From Niastella vici (GTDB lineage: Bacteria; Bacteroidota; Bacteroidia; Chitinophagales; Chitinophagaceae): a stretch of DNA of 64,000 nucleotides. The notes beneath the pieces were generated by a model that worked only from the letters and a program-made list of their open reading frames with translations, did no database searches and was not told the DNA's origin. The stretch lies in contig NZ_LVYD01000002.1 of NCBI RefSeq assembly GCF_002077945.1, forward strand, positions 454,156 to 518,155. Reading direction: 5' to 3'. Made by a program: the position numbers and the translations under genes. The number at the start of each line of letters is the position of its first letter. Position 1 is the stretch's first letter. Positions 18,863 to 29,139 of the stretch are shown piece after piece.

Positions 18863-20656
18863 TTACCACCCCGGGTTCTGCACCATCAAAGGCATTTTCC
18901 GTATTTCCGCATCCGGTATGGGCAACAGGTACATTTCTGGACGAAATACGTGTTGGCGAATGGTATTTTCAACCGTATACGTAAACGTTAACCCTACACC
19001 TGTGGTCAATGAACCGGCGCTTCCCACCCGGGCCACATGCATCACCTTGTTGTAACCGGTCGCCGTGCCATTGTACAGGGTCATGGCTATCTTCCAGCGG
19101 CGGATATCATTCCAGCGATGATCTTCATAGGCCAGTTCTATTCTTCTTTCGTTCTGAATGAACGCACGCATTTCGGCCTGCGTCATGCTGGGGTTCATGC
19201 CATACATATTGTCGATACCGGGATTAATGCCTGCTCTTGCGCGCAGCTCAACCAGCTTTGGATAAGCCAACGCGGTTTGACCGGTTTCATTGATCGCTTC
19301 GGCATAGTTCAACAGTATTTCGGCATACCGCATAATGGGCCATGTTCTGTCGGGACCGGCAGCACTGCCACCATAGGAGGCGGAGCTGTCGCACATTTTA
19401 CGGATGTAGTAGCCGGTATTTGTTCCTGCCACGTATTTATCATTGGTTTCACCAGTGCCGGTAAACGTCCACACAAAATCCTGCGCATTTGAATTGGTAG
19501 CATATCTACTGCCATTATAGATCAACGTATAACGGAAACGTGGGTCCCTGTTGGCGTAAGGATTAGCGGCGTCATAGCCTGAGGTAGCATCGGTAATGGA
19601 TTTCCCGTTTATCATGGGAAAACATTCTGCCAGGTTGTGTGTTCCTCTTGTATAATTGGCGCCGCTGCGGGTGGGCGGGTTGTATACATACTCGAAGTCT
19701 TTATTCGAGGGGCGGTACTTTCCGAAGATGATCTCGTTATTCACGCGGCTGATGAACATTTTATAGAACCCGAACCCTGCCTGCGTGGTATTATCTACAT
19801 TCAATGCATAATAACCTGAATTGATCACTGCCTGGGCCGCATCGGCAGCAGCCTGCCAGCGGCTTACACTATACGTGGGATAGCTTACCACTGCGGCAAT
19901 GCCAGCATCGGTGGTATTGGCCCCGCCATTGAACAGCGGACTGGCGGCATACAACAACAACCGCGATTTCAAACCCAAGCAGGTGCCTTTGGTAACGCGT
20001 CCGTAATCGAGGTTATCATATCCTGCCGGGTAAGCAGCGCCCGGTGTTGGCAACAGAGCGGCAGCGGCATCCAGCTCATTCGATACATAAGTTACCAGGT
20101 CGGCATAATTTGCCCGGGGAAAATTCAGCTTGTCAGTGATCACGAATACTGAATCGCCTACATTGGGCACGCCGCCATAAGCGCTCATCAACTGCATGTA
20201 ATACCAGGCGCGCAGGCACCGGGCCTCGCCCTGCATTCTCGACTGCATGGTTGCCGATAAAGGGGTTACAGGCAAATTCCTCAACAGCATATTGCAACGG
20301 CGGATATTGGTATAGGGTACAGACCAAAAATCGATCATCGTAGGGTTGGTAGTGCCCAGGTTGGTGGCCGATAAGGTGCCCTGGTACAACATCACCGAAG
20401 GCCGGTAAGCAGCGCTGTACGTATACTCGCCATCATCGACCGATTGCTCGGTATTCCCGTGCGTATCCCATCGTTGTTTATTGAAGGTGAAACCGATGTC
20501 GCCATAAATGCCATTCAAAAACTGAATGGTGCGAAGACTGTCTGAAAACACCTGTGTTTCATCGAGGCCGGCCGTTTTATTTTCAAGAAAGCCTTCCGAT
20601 TTGGTGCAGGAGGCGAATATTACCCCAACAGCCAGTATGGTCAGTAATTTCTTCAT
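18863..20656 (-). CDS. SusD/RagB-family nutrient-binding outer-membrane lipoprotein (pair 1)
   Basis: About 597 residues from the ATG at 20656, which gives a lipoprotein signal (LLTILAVGVIFASC); the frame is open to 20677. SusD features include the SusD-like N-terminal region (about 80-220, with YTNIRRCNMLLRNL and EARCLRAWYYMQLM) and the C-terminal RagB/SusD domain (YAEILLNYAEAINETGQ, IQNERRIELAYEDHRWNDI). It is a surface lipoprotein that captures oligosaccharide and caps the SusC channel. It lies about 66 bases downstream of its SusC partner. Confidence 0.93.
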   Translation of the reverse strand: MKKLLTILAVGVIFASCTKSEGFLENKTAGLDETQVFSDSLRTIQFLNGIYGDIGFTFNKQRWDTHGNTEQSVDDGEYTYSAAYRPSVMLYQGTLSATNLGTTNPTMIDFWSVPYTNIRRCNMLLRNLPVTPLSATMQSRMQGEARCLRAWYYMQLMSAYGGVPNVGDSVFVITDKLNFPRANYADLVTYVSNELDAAAALLPTPGAAYPAGYDNLDYGRVTKGTCLGLKSRLLLYAASPLFNGGANTTDAGIAAVVSYPTYSVSRWQAAADAAQAVINSGYYALNVDNTTQAGFGFYKMFISRVNNEIIFGKYRPSNKDFEYVYNPPTRSGANYTRGTHNLAECFPMINGKSITDATSGYDAANPYANRDPRFRYTLIYNGSRYATNSNAQDFVWTFTGTGETNDKYVAGTNTGYYIRKMCDSSASYGGSAAGPDRTWPIMRYAEILLNYAEAINETGQTALAYPKLVELRARAGINPGIDNMYGMNPSMTQAEMRAFIQNERRIELAYEDHRWNDIRRWKIAMTLYNGTATGYNKVMHVARVGSAGSLTTGVGLTFTYTVENTIRQHVFRPEMYLLPIPDAEIRKMPLMVQNPGW

Positions 20657-20722
20657 TTCTCTTTTATAGTTATACATCTGAAATTAGTTTTGTTAAGTAC
20701 ACCTGGTAGTCATGTTCTTCGC

Positions 20723-23700
20723 TCAGAACGTAGCGCTTATTCCAAAGTTGATGATGCGCTGAGGCGGATAAGTTACCCGGTCGGTACCCGAGGTAATTTC
20801 CGGATCGAGCTGGTACAGTTTGCTCAGTTTCGTCCAGGTGAACAGGTTGTACCCGTTGCTGTAGATCCTGATATCTTTCATCCGGAGCCTTTTCAACCAG
20901 GAAGCAGGTAAGGTGTAGCCAAATTCTGCTGTTTTTAATCGGATATAATCGCCTGGCAGCAGCCAGAAGGTTGATACGTTGGCCCGGGTATCGCTGATGC
21001 CGGGAATAAATGTAAGGCGGGGGTATTTGGCATTGTCGCCCAGTTCAGGTGTCCATGCCTGTTGATGAACCGAAGTAAGGTTGGAACCGAAAGCCTGGAT
21101 GGCTTCGCCGCCGCCACGCACATAAAAGTTGGCAGCGCCCTGGAAAAATACGCCTATGTTAAATCCTTTGTAACGAAGGCTTAGGTGAATGCCCGCTGTT
21201 GTATTGGGAATATTCGAGTAGCCCTGTACTTTTTGATCGTAGCCGTCTATTACGCCGTCGCCGTTGAGGTCGGCATATTTAAGGTCGCCGGGGCGTACGG
21301 TTTGCCCGGGTTTGGGACTTTTTACGATATCGGCGCTGTCTTTATAAAACCCAACAAACGAGTATACGCGCTGCATGCCAATACTGTGCCCTGTATACGA
21401 CATCCAGTCGTATTTATAAGAAGGTTCGTCCTGCTCCAGGATCTTGTTTACAGCATAGGAATATGTGCCCTTCACGGCAAAGCTGAAATCTTTCCCGATA
21501 TTGCCATTGTAGTTCACTTCCACTTCCCAACCCTTATTGTTCACCTTGCCCAGGTTTACCGGGGGAAGGGTTTGCCCGAAAGCAGCCGACATGGAAGAAC
21601 TTCTGTCGGTAAGGATATCGTACCGGTTATTATTGAAATAATCAACTGTAGCGGAAAGCCTGTTGTTGAACAGGGCGAGCTCCAGACCAATGTCGAGTTT
21701 CTTTTCTTTCTCCCAGCTCACGTCCGAATTACCAAGCGTTCCTTCATAAATGGCGCTGCTGGTATTGGCGCTGGGATTACCGAAGTACACCGCGCCGCCC
21801 GAGGTGTTCCAGGTAGGCAGGTAATAGTAGCTATACTTGTTACCAATTTTGTCGTTGCCCACCAGTCCATACGAAGCGCGCAGTTTCAGGCGGTCAACAA
21901 AATGAACATTATCCTTGAAGAATTCTTCTTCCGAAATATTCCATCCCGCAGATGCCGCCGGGAAGAACCCGAAACGATGGTCTTTGGCAAAACGGTCGGA
22001 CCCATTATATGCGCCGTTCAGTTCAAACAGGTATTTCATATGATAATCGTACCCTATTCTTCCTGTAAAGCCCCGGAAATTATTGGGAATGAAATTATAA
22101 CTGGCGGTGGTGTTCCTTTTCAATACCGAATTCTGGCTCATAAGGAACAGTCCATACACATGGTGTGTGTTATCAAAGGTCCTGTCGTAATTGAGCGCCA
22201 CCTGTGTAGTGAGGTTGCGAATGGTACTGCCGCCAGAAGCGCCGCGGACCAACCGGCGAACCCGGTAAATATTCGTATTGCGGGCCGCATAGGTATTGGC
22301 AACAGGATTATAAATAAAAGAGGGAAAATCGCCGCCTATCATGCTAACGGTATATTTGTTATCCGGATCTCCATAGGTGGAAGCATAAGAAAGCGTTCCT
22401 TTCAAAGAAAGGCCGCGTGTAACAAAATCGAGTTTCTGGTTAACCACACTGGCCAGGTTCATATTGTTCTCGAAAGTTCTTGTGTAACCCAGGTAGGTTA
22501 ATCGGCCCACTACATTGTTCACATCATAGGCGGTGCCGCCGGTACCGGGACTTTTTTGCCACTGGCTGTAGCCAAACGACCCATCGGGGTTATATACCGG
22601 ATAGGCAAAGGGCGCCAGGGTTAAAAAGCTGCTGTAATCATAGAACAGGTCGTTATAACCGTTGGGGCTGTTTACCTGCGGCTGGTTGATCTGGCTGATA
22701 TTACCGGAAAGATCTAACCGCAGATCGGTGGTGCCTGTTGCTTTGATATCGAGGTTTGAGCGATAGTTGTAACGCTGGCTATAGTAATTGTTATTGATGC
22801 CTACCTTGCTGCTGAAATCCTTTACCATACCATCCTGGTAAAGATACCCGGTGGAAATAAAGTATTTCACTTTTTCGGTTCCGCCCGAGATATCGAAATT
22901 ACCGCGGTATTGCCTGCTGAATTTTTTGAACAATACTTCTCTCCAGTTCACATCAGGGTGTCCGTAAGGATCGGTATGGTCTCTGTAAGCGGCCAGGTCG
23001 GCATCGGAGAAATAAGCGTTGCCGCCATCATTTAAACTGGCCTGGTTATACAGCTTGGCCGATTCATACGCATTGAGGTAATGCGGAATAATATCGGGTT
23101 GTTGCAGACTGGTTTCACCGCGAAAAGCAATTTGCGGCGTGCTGATCTTACCCCTGCGGGTAGCTACCAGCACTACCCCATTGGCGCCGCGTACACCGTA
23201 AACGGCCGTTGTAGAGGCATCTTTTAAAATAGAGATCGATTCAATTTCATTGGGATCGAGCCGGGCGAATTGCTCGTAGGAAAATTCAATATCATCTACA
23301 ACGATCAGCGGCGAATTACTGCCGGTGTTATAGGAACTCACTCCACGAATATAAAAATCTGCGCCATCGGCGCCTGGTTTTCCCGAAGTTTGCTGGGAAA
23401 AGAAACCGGGCAGCCTTCCGGCCAATGTGTTCTGAACGCTTGCTGTAGGGTTATCACGCAGTTCCTTACCCGCAACAACGCTTACCGCCCCGGTCAGCGT
23501 TGCTTTTCTCTGCCGGCCGTAACCAACCACAATAACATCCGACAAACCACCGCCTTTGAATTTCATGGTCACCGGCATTTCACTGCCCCCCACTTTCACA
23601 TCCTGTGTTTCGTAGTCGACCATCGAGATCGTCAACGTATTGGAATTGCCTCTTAAGGTTATTTTAAAACGCCCCGAGGCATTGGTAGAGGTAGCATTGC

Positions 23701-23845
23701 CCACTATGCCTTTTTCAATAACGTTGGCGCCTATAATGCCGGCACCGCTTGAATCTGTGACAATACCGGTTACCTGCCGCTGTGCATAGGAAGTAAATCC
23801 CAACAGCAATACCGGAATAATAATGTATATAATGCGTTTCATCAT
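20723..23845 (-). CDS. SusC/RagA-family TonB-dependent oligosaccharide transporter (pair 1)
   Basis: 1040 residues. Signal peptide, carboxypeptidase-D-like regulatory domain (about 22-105, QVTGIVTDSSGAGIIGANVI), the SusC linker DVIVVGYGRQRKATLTGAVS, plug domain (about 125-245, IRGVSSYNTGSNSPLIVVDD and ILKDASTTAVYGVRGANGV) and a barrel ending in INFGISATF. It imports oligosaccharides across the outer membrane together with the adjacent SusD. All landmark motifs are intact. Confidence 0.94.
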   Translation of the reverse strand: MMKRIIYIIIPVLLLGFTSYAQRQVTGIVTDSSGAGIIGANVIEKGIVGNATSTNASGRFKITLRGNSNTLTISMVDYETQDVKVGGSEMPVTMKFKGGGLSDVIVVGYGRQRKATLTGAVSVVAGKELRDNPTASVQNTLAGRLPGFFSQQTSGKPGADGADFYIRGVSSYNTGSNSPLIVVDDIEFSYEQFARLDPNEIESISILKDASTTAVYGVRGANGVVLVATRRGKISTPQIAFRGETSLQQPDIIPHYLNAYESAKLYNQASLNDGGNAYFSDADLAAYRDHTDPYGHPDVNWREVLFKKFSRQYRGNFDISGGTEKVKYFISTGYLYQDGMVKDFSSKVGINNNYYSQRYNYRSNLDIKATGTTDLRLDLSGNISQINQPQVNSPNGYNDLFYDYSSFLTLAPFAYPVYNPDGSFGYSQWQKSPGTGGTAYDVNNVVGRLTYLGYTRTFENNMNLASVVNQKLDFVTRGLSLKGTLSYASTYGDPDNKYTVSMIGGDFPSFIYNPVANTYAARNTNIYRVRRLVRGASGGSTIRNLTTQVALNYDRTFDNTHHVYGLFLMSQNSVLKRNTTASYNFIPNNFRGFTGRIGYDYHMKYLFELNGAYNGSDRFAKDHRFGFFPAASAGWNISEEEFFKDNVHFVDRLKLRASYGLVGNDKIGNKYSYYYLPTWNTSGGAVYFGNPSANTSSAIYEGTLGNSDVSWEKEKKLDIGLELALFNNRLSATVDYFNNNRYDILTDRSSSMSAAFGQTLPPVNLGKVNNKGWEVEVNYNGNIGKDFSFAVKGTYSYAVNKILEQDEPSYKYDWMSYTGHSIGMQRVYSFVGFYKDSADIVKSPKPGQTVRPGDLKYADLNGDGVIDGYDQKVQGYSNIPNTTAGIHLSLRYKGFNIGVFFQGAANFYVRGGGEAIQAFGSNLTSVHQQAWTPELGDNAKYPRLTFIPGISDTRANVSTFWLLPGDYIRLKTAEFGYTLPASWLKRLRMKDIRIYSNGYNLFTWTKLSKLYQLDPEITSGTDRVTYPPQRIINFGISATF

Positions 23846-23887
23846 TTTAGCTTTTTGAAGAAGTTTATTAAATCCATATTGCCCTGC

Positions 23888-25600
23888 TTACCACCCTTCG
23901 TTCTGCACCAGTTTGGGATTTTTCGATATTTCGTCATAAGGAATAGGCATATGGTATAACCTGTTCTGGAAAGCCGGAGTTGTTACAGTGACTACCTGGT
24001 AGGTAAGCGGCGTTCCATTGGTGATCTTCATACCGGTAATGGGTGTACTCATAACCTGAGCGGCAATTTTCCACCGGCGCAGGTCCCAAAAACGATGTTC
24101 TTCAAAAGCCAGTTCAATGCGGCGTTCATTTCTTATGAGATCACGCATTTCTGTTTGTGTTATACCAACCCTGATGCCATACCGGTTACTGCTGCCTGCA
24201 GTGATACCGGCGCGCGCCCTTAGTTTTATGATCTCGGCCACTGCATTTTCCACCTGTCCCAGTTCATTCAATGCTTCGGCATTGGTGAGCAAAATTTCTG
24301 CAAACCTGAAAATGGGAAAATTGTGGCTCTGGTTCGAGAAAGCAGTGCTTGTAGTGAAGTTGCCGAGGAATTTTCGCAGGTAATAACCTGTTCTTGTTTG
24401 CACCTGGGCTGTTGCCGGATTATCGGGTTTATCTACGCCGCCCTGGTAAGTTTGCACTGCGCGGTTCAACCAGGTCAATCCGTTATAAAAAACAGTGGCG
24501 CCGAGGCGCGGGTCTCTTCCCGTGTAAGGAGCAGCTGCGTTATAGCCCGAAGAGGCATCGGTAATAGCCAATCCGTTATTCATGGGAAATGCATCTACCA
24601 GGTTTTGTGTTGGACTGGTAAGCCCATAGCATTGCACATTTGAAACAACATAGCCAACAGGTGTTTGATAGGTTTCAAGCAGCGAGTTATTGGCGTTCTG
24701 TTTTGCAAAAATGAGCTCGGTATTCTTTTTATTGATGAACACATTGATAAAACCTGCGGGCGCCGTTCCGCTGGTCACCAGGGTATAATATCCCAATGCT
24801 TTAAATTCTGTTACCGCATCTGCCACTTTTTGCCAGCGGGTGGCGTCGGCAACGGGATAACCGGTCAGCGCTTTTTTCGTTGCATCACTTTCAACACCGC
24901 CGCCGTTAAACAACGGGCTTGCAGCATACAGCAATACGCGGCATTTCAGGGCAACGGCTGCGCCTTTTGAAGCATGCCCCCACTCCGCATCGGCGGCAGG
25001 ATCGGCACGTAAACTGTCTTTGATAGCCGTGCACTCGTTGACGATATAGTCAACAGTTTGGGCATAGGTGGCACGCGGAATTTCGATATTGTCGTTCAAT
25101 CCCAAAACCGTATCACCCAGCAGGGGTACGCCACCATATCTTTTCAGTAATTCCCAATAGAAATAAGCTCTTAAAAACCTTGCTTCGGCTTTCCAGTATT
25201 GCATATTGGTAGCTGAAATGGGCGTTCTCACAACATATTTCAGAAAAATATTGGCCCCGCGAATGCCATACCAGGCGTTCTTCCAGTAAGGATCGGGGTT
25301 ATTGGTAAGGCTTACGGTGCCCTTTGAATAATTCTCTACCGTTGCGTTCAACCGGGAAGGCAGCGCATCATCGGTACCGGCATCCAGGTAGTCACCGTCG
25401 ACCCAGTTATAACCGGCGGGCAGGTAGGTATAGATGTTATTCAGGTCATAGGCCGTTACCGTACCATTTTTATCGAGCGAGTCGAATGTAAGATCGGAAG
25501 TAAACCAGTCTTTGGGCTCGGTTTCATATTTCCGGCAGGAGCCCGTCATAACCATTAGTCCCGACACGAATATGGAAAGAAATAAAATTGAATTTTTCAT
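23888..25600 (-). CDS. SusD/RagB-family nutrient-binding outer-membrane lipoprotein (pair 2)
   Basis: 570 residues with a lipoprotein signal (SILFLSIFVSGLMVMTGSC). It has the SusD motifs WKAEARFLRAYFYWELLKRY in the N-terminal half and FAEILLTNAEALNELGQ plus IRNERRIELAFEEHRFWDL in the C-terminal half. It sits 11 bases downstream of the second SusC. Its sequence differs clearly from pair 1, so the two pairs probably take different oligomers or linkages of one polysaccharide rather than being a recent duplication. Confidence 0.93.
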   Translation of the reverse strand: MKNSILFLSIFVSGLMVMTGSCRKYETEPKDWFTSDLTFDSLDKNGTVTAYDLNNIYTYLPAGYNWVDGDYLDAGTDDALPSRLNATVENYSKGTVSLTNNPDPYWKNAWYGIRGANIFLKYVVRTPISATNMQYWKAEARFLRAYFYWELLKRYGGVPLLGDTVLGLNDNIEIPRATYAQTVDYIVNECTAIKDSLRADPAADAEWGHASKGAAVALKCRVLLYAASPLFNGGGVESDATKKALTGYPVADATRWQKVADAVTEFKALGYYTLVTSGTAPAGFINVFINKKNTELIFAKQNANNSLLETYQTPVGYVVSNVQCYGLTSPTQNLVDAFPMNNGLAITDASSGYNAAAPYTGRDPRLGATVFYNGLTWLNRAVQTYQGGVDKPDNPATAQVQTRTGYYLRKFLGNFTTSTAFSNQSHNFPIFRFAEILLTNAEALNELGQVENAVAEIIKLRARAGITAGSSNRYGIRVGITQTEMRDLIRNERRIELAFEEHRFWDLRRWKIAAQVMSTPITGMKITNGTPLTYQVVTVTTPAFQNRLYHMPIPYDEISKNPKLVQNEGW

Positions 25601-25611
25601 AAACAGCTCCC

Positions 25612-28600
25612 TTAAAATTTAATGTTGAGGCCAAAGTTTACCAATCGTTGAACAGGATAACCGCCGGAAAAAGATTCAGGGTCCCTGTCTTTGAAATCGG
25701 CCCTGGCCCAGGTCAATAAATTATAGCCATTGGCAAACACGCGTACGGTTTGCAAGCGTATTTTACGGATCAGCGATCCGGGCAGCGAATACCCGATCTC
25801 TGCATTTTTCAGTCGCACGAAATTGTCGTTCCGCATCCAGTACGAAGAGATAGCCTGGTTATTGATGTTAGTACCATAGCTTAACCGGGGGTACGTGGCG
25901 CCGGCTGCATTGGCAGGCGTCCACCGGCCCAGGTTCTCACTCCATGCCTGGCCTAAACCATTACTGGGGAAGGCCCAGTAATAGCTGCCGGCCATATAAG
26001 CCTGAATGTTCCTTACACCTTGCAACACCGCGCTGATGTCGAAACCTTTCCAGCTTACGCCGAAGGAGATGCCATAAAATAAAAGTGGTTTGGACGTGCC
26101 TATGGCAGTTTGATCGTTCTGATCAATAACCCCATCGGCATTCATGTCTTTGTATTTGATATCGCCCAATTGTGGTTTATAGCCAACCGTGGTGGCATGG
26201 GTGTTAAGCTCGTCGGCAGATTGATACAAGCCTTCGGCGAGGTAGCCGAAAGACTGCCCAACATGCCGCCCGGTTCTTTTCATCCAGTCGTAAGGCCGGT
26301 CTACTTCATCGGCGTACAGTACTTTCGATTGAATAGTTGAAATATTGGCAGCAATGTAGTATTGCCATTTCTTATCGGTGTGTTGCCAGGTTAGCTGGCC
26401 CTCCCAACCGGAATACAGGTTCTTCCCAATGTTTTCATCAGGATAATCGTTACCCAGCATCGTACTGTTCTGACCACGCTGCATAACAATGTCGTAATTT
26501 TTGTTGCGGTAATATTCTACTTTAAAGGCCAGTTGTTTTTTGAGCACGTCGCCGCTGAGGCCAATATTCAATTTGCTGGCTTTTTCAAAAGTTATGTTGG
26601 GATTGGCAAGGGTGCCTTCGGTGATGGTGGTAACGCCGCCGGCGCTTGTACCAAAGTAATAACCGGGCCCATCATAAAAACGGGGATAGTATACAAAGTA
26701 ACCCGGCTTATCCCATCCTGTTTTGCCATAAGAGCCATAGAGTTTCAAAGACGACACGAATGGAACATTGGCCATAAAGGCTTCCTGGTCTATATTCCAG
26801 CCCAACCCAATGGCCGGAAAAAAGCCCCGTTTGGTACTGCCATTGGTGGGATACCTGTTAGAACCGTTGTAGCCCCAGCTGCCTTCCACCATATAACGGC
26901 CTTTATAATTATAGGCCACACGCCCCGACATACCTGTGATAGTATAAGGCAGATCGTATCCATTGGAAGTATTATAGCGGTTAACCAGTACAATGGCATT
27001 GATACCATTATCATTAAAAGTTTTATCGTAGCCAAGGCTGAATTCTTCATAATCGACCCTGCCCATGTAATCGATGCCATTTGAATTTCCCTGCGTACCA
27101 TTGGTTCCGAATTGCGAATAAGACGAACCATTCTTCTGGAACACAGCAAACGATTTGGAACGGATGATGGATTCAGAAAGGCTTCCGTAATAAGCTACTT
27201 TGGCTTTTGTCCACAAGCCGGGTAATAATTCATCGAGCGTACGTTTCAGGTAAACATTCACCAGCACATCTCTTTTGTACGTTTGGCGATAACCCGTGGC
27301 TACCGTTTGCGCCCAGATGTTGTTCTGGTAGATCTGGCTGCCACCCAACGAACCGTTCTGATTTAAAATGGGATAGGCATTGGCAGGCGTAAGCAGTAAA
27401 CTGGAAAGAATGGCACTGGTGGTGGCGCCGGGTTCGTTTGCATTTTGAATGCGGCCCAGTAAATAAATGCCACCGGTGAGTTTGCGGGTAATATTTACAT
27501 CGACATTCGAGCGAATGACATAGCTCCTGAAATTATTATTGGTGTTATAAGAGTTGCTGTCGACCGTTTTAAAAAATCCCGACTGGTTTACATGTTCTAC
27601 CGAAACAAAATACCTGGCAAATTTGCTTCCGCCCCTTGTGCTCAAGGTGTAGCGATTGAGCATGGAGCTGTTCTTGGTGATCTCTTTCCAGTAATTTACA
27701 TCGGGATAACTGTAAGGATCGGTATGGTTTTGATAAGCATCGAGGGCCGTTTGGGAATAATATAACCCCGAGTTGGCGCTGTCGATGCCATCGTTACGAA
27801 GCGCCTCATTGTGCAGGCGTGCATAATCGTAAGCATTCAGGGCCTTCGGATAACCGAGCGGCTGCTGAGTGGCAGTTTGTACGGTCAATGAAACCTGCTG
27901 TTTTCCTTCAATGCCTTTTTTGGTAGTTACCAGAATGGCGCCGGCCGAACCGCTTACGCCCAGCATGGCCAGGGCGCTGGCATCTTTCAAAACGGTCACC
28001 GATTCAATTTCTTCGAGGTCATATTGCGTAAGCCCGGTAACTACACCATCTACAATGATCACGGGCGACTGGCCTCTTAAATTAAAAGAAGCCCCATCGG
28101 CGCCGGGCTGGCCCGACAATTGAAACAAATTCAACCCCGCCATTCTGCCGGCAAGCGCATTGCCAAAAGTTGTTACCGGCGATTTCATAAGGTCATTATT
28201 ATATACAGCATCTGCTGAAGAAACATTCAACCGTTGAGGCACAGTGGAATATAACAACTGAACAGGCTGCGGGCTTTTCAGTGGTACCAGCATATATTCA
28301 TAATCCAGGGCAATGGAAAAGGAGTTATTTTCCCCCAATACATATTCTTTATCCTTAAAACCGGCTTTGGAAATAATAATGGTGGCGCCGGCATTTGCCT
28401 CGATGGTAAAAACACCGTTTTGGTCGGTTTTTGCGGATATGTCGGTACCAGCCACTTTAACCAATGCCCCTGCTACGGGTGAATTGGTATTATCGAATAC
28501 GGTGCCGGTATACTTTTGCGCAAGGCAACCGGCATAGCATGGATCGGTTGTTGTTTTCAGGGGTACTGCTTTTGACGAATACGTCAACAACAACGTACCC

Positions 28601-28635
28601 CAAAAAAGAACAAAACGAATAAGGGTCAATTTCAT
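25612..28635 (-). CDS. SusC/RagA-family TonB-dependent oligosaccharide transporter (pair 2)
   Basis: 1007 residues from the ATG at 28635 (a TTG at 28641 would add two). Signal peptide, a Cys-containing spacer, a regulatory beta sandwich (about 45-115, KYTGTVFDNTNSPVAGALV), plug (about 140-245, FNLRGQSPVIIVDGVV and VTVLKDASALAMLGVSGSAG) and a barrel ending in LVNFGLNIKF. The linker lacks the usual VVVGYG motif found in pair 1, and the plug is shorter. It is first in the minus-strand operon SusC2-SusD2-SusC1-SusD1-GH128, so the promoter should lie between 28636 and about 28900. Confidence 0.92.
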   Translation of the reverse strand: MKLTLIRFVLFWGTLLLTYSSKAVPLKTTTDPCYAGCLAQKYTGTVFDNTNSPVAGALVKVAGTDISAKTDQNGVFTIEANAGATIIISKAGFKDKEYVLGENNSFSIALDYEYMLVPLKSPQPVQLLYSTVPQRLNVSSADAVYNNDLMKSPVTTFGNALAGRMAGLNLFQLSGQPGADGASFNLRGQSPVIIVDGVVTGLTQYDLEEIESVTVLKDASALAMLGVSGSAGAILVTTKKGIEGKQQVSLTVQTATQQPLGYPKALNAYDYARLHNEALRNDGIDSANSGLYYSQTALDAYQNHTDPYSYPDVNYWKEITKNSSMLNRYTLSTRGGSKFARYFVSVEHVNQSGFFKTVDSNSYNTNNNFRSYVIRSNVDVNITRKLTGGIYLLGRIQNANEPGATTSAILSSLLLTPANAYPILNQNGSLGGSQIYQNNIWAQTVATGYRQTYKRDVLVNVYLKRTLDELLPGLWTKAKVAYYGSLSESIIRSKSFAVFQKNGSSYSQFGTNGTQGNSNGIDYMGRVDYEEFSLGYDKTFNDNGINAIVLVNRYNTSNGYDLPYTITGMSGRVAYNYKGRYMVEGSWGYNGSNRYPTNGSTKRGFFPAIGLGWNIDQEAFMANVPFVSSLKLYGSYGKTGWDKPGYFVYYPRFYDGPGYYFGTSAGGVTTITEGTLANPNITFEKASKLNIGLSGDVLKKQLAFKVEYYRNKNYDIVMQRGQNSTMLGNDYPDENIGKNLYSGWEGQLTWQHTDKKWQYYIAANISTIQSKVLYADEVDRPYDWMKRTGRHVGQSFGYLAEGLYQSADELNTHATTVGYKPQLGDIKYKDMNADGVIDQNDQTAIGTSKPLLFYGISFGVSWKGFDISAVLQGVRNIQAYMAGSYYWAFPSNGLGQAWSENLGRWTPANAAGATYPRLSYGTNINNQAISSYWMRNDNFVRLKNAEIGYSLPGSLIRKIRLQTVRVFANGYNLLTWARADFKDRDPESFSGGYPVQRLVNFGLNIKF

Positions 28636-29139
28636 AAGCAACTATTATTGGTTAAAGAATAAACAGGATGCAGGATGGTCGAAATGATTGGTTGCTTTTT
28701 ACCTGGAAGTGAGTGAATGAAATTTTCCGGAGGCCGTACAAAGCAGCTTTCGATCATATGGCAACTGTTTTGGTTAGTTAGTGGGAATCAATCTCCTACG
28801 TAAATAAATTTCTAAAACATTTCGACTATTGCTAAGGGGATAATTCGTAAAAATGGGGGGTGGATTTCTTACATCGATGAAAAAACCGGAGTAAAACCCA
28901 AGTAATTGGAGAATGAGACCGAAGTTCAACTAGGTGATCACTTTATGTAACACATATATGCAAAGCACCCGTCTTTTATTTGAACTATTTGGGGCCAGAT
29001 TAGAAAATCGTTTTTTTATAAAAGGGCTGGCCGCCGGTCGTTCGGCCCGAACATCCCGGCATGTGAACAGCGCATTGCGGGGCAGGCTTATTTTTATAAC
29101 TTTATCTGATACTTTCGAAAATGCCGTTAAAAAAAGTGT
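28636..29139. promoter_or_regulatory. Divergent intergenic region upstream of the polysaccharide utilisation operon
   Basis: About 500 bases without a supported gene. It must hold the promoter of the SusC2-led minus-strand operon and of the plus-strand sterol desaturase gene. No sigma/anti-sigma pair, hybrid two-component sensor or SusR homologue is encoded next to the locus, so its regulator lies elsewhere. Short open frames at 28930-29167 overlap each other on both strands and show no protein character. Confidence 0.4.

Noticed and set aside
21185..22501. A 438-codon plus-strand gene
   Set aside because: It lies wholly antisense to the SusC1 gene, has no recognisable domain, and the SusC frame has clear family motifs throughout.
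23888..25612. Recent tandem duplication of the SusC/SusD pair
   Set aside because: The two SusC and two SusD proteins differ along their whole length, so they are old paralogues or separately acquired.
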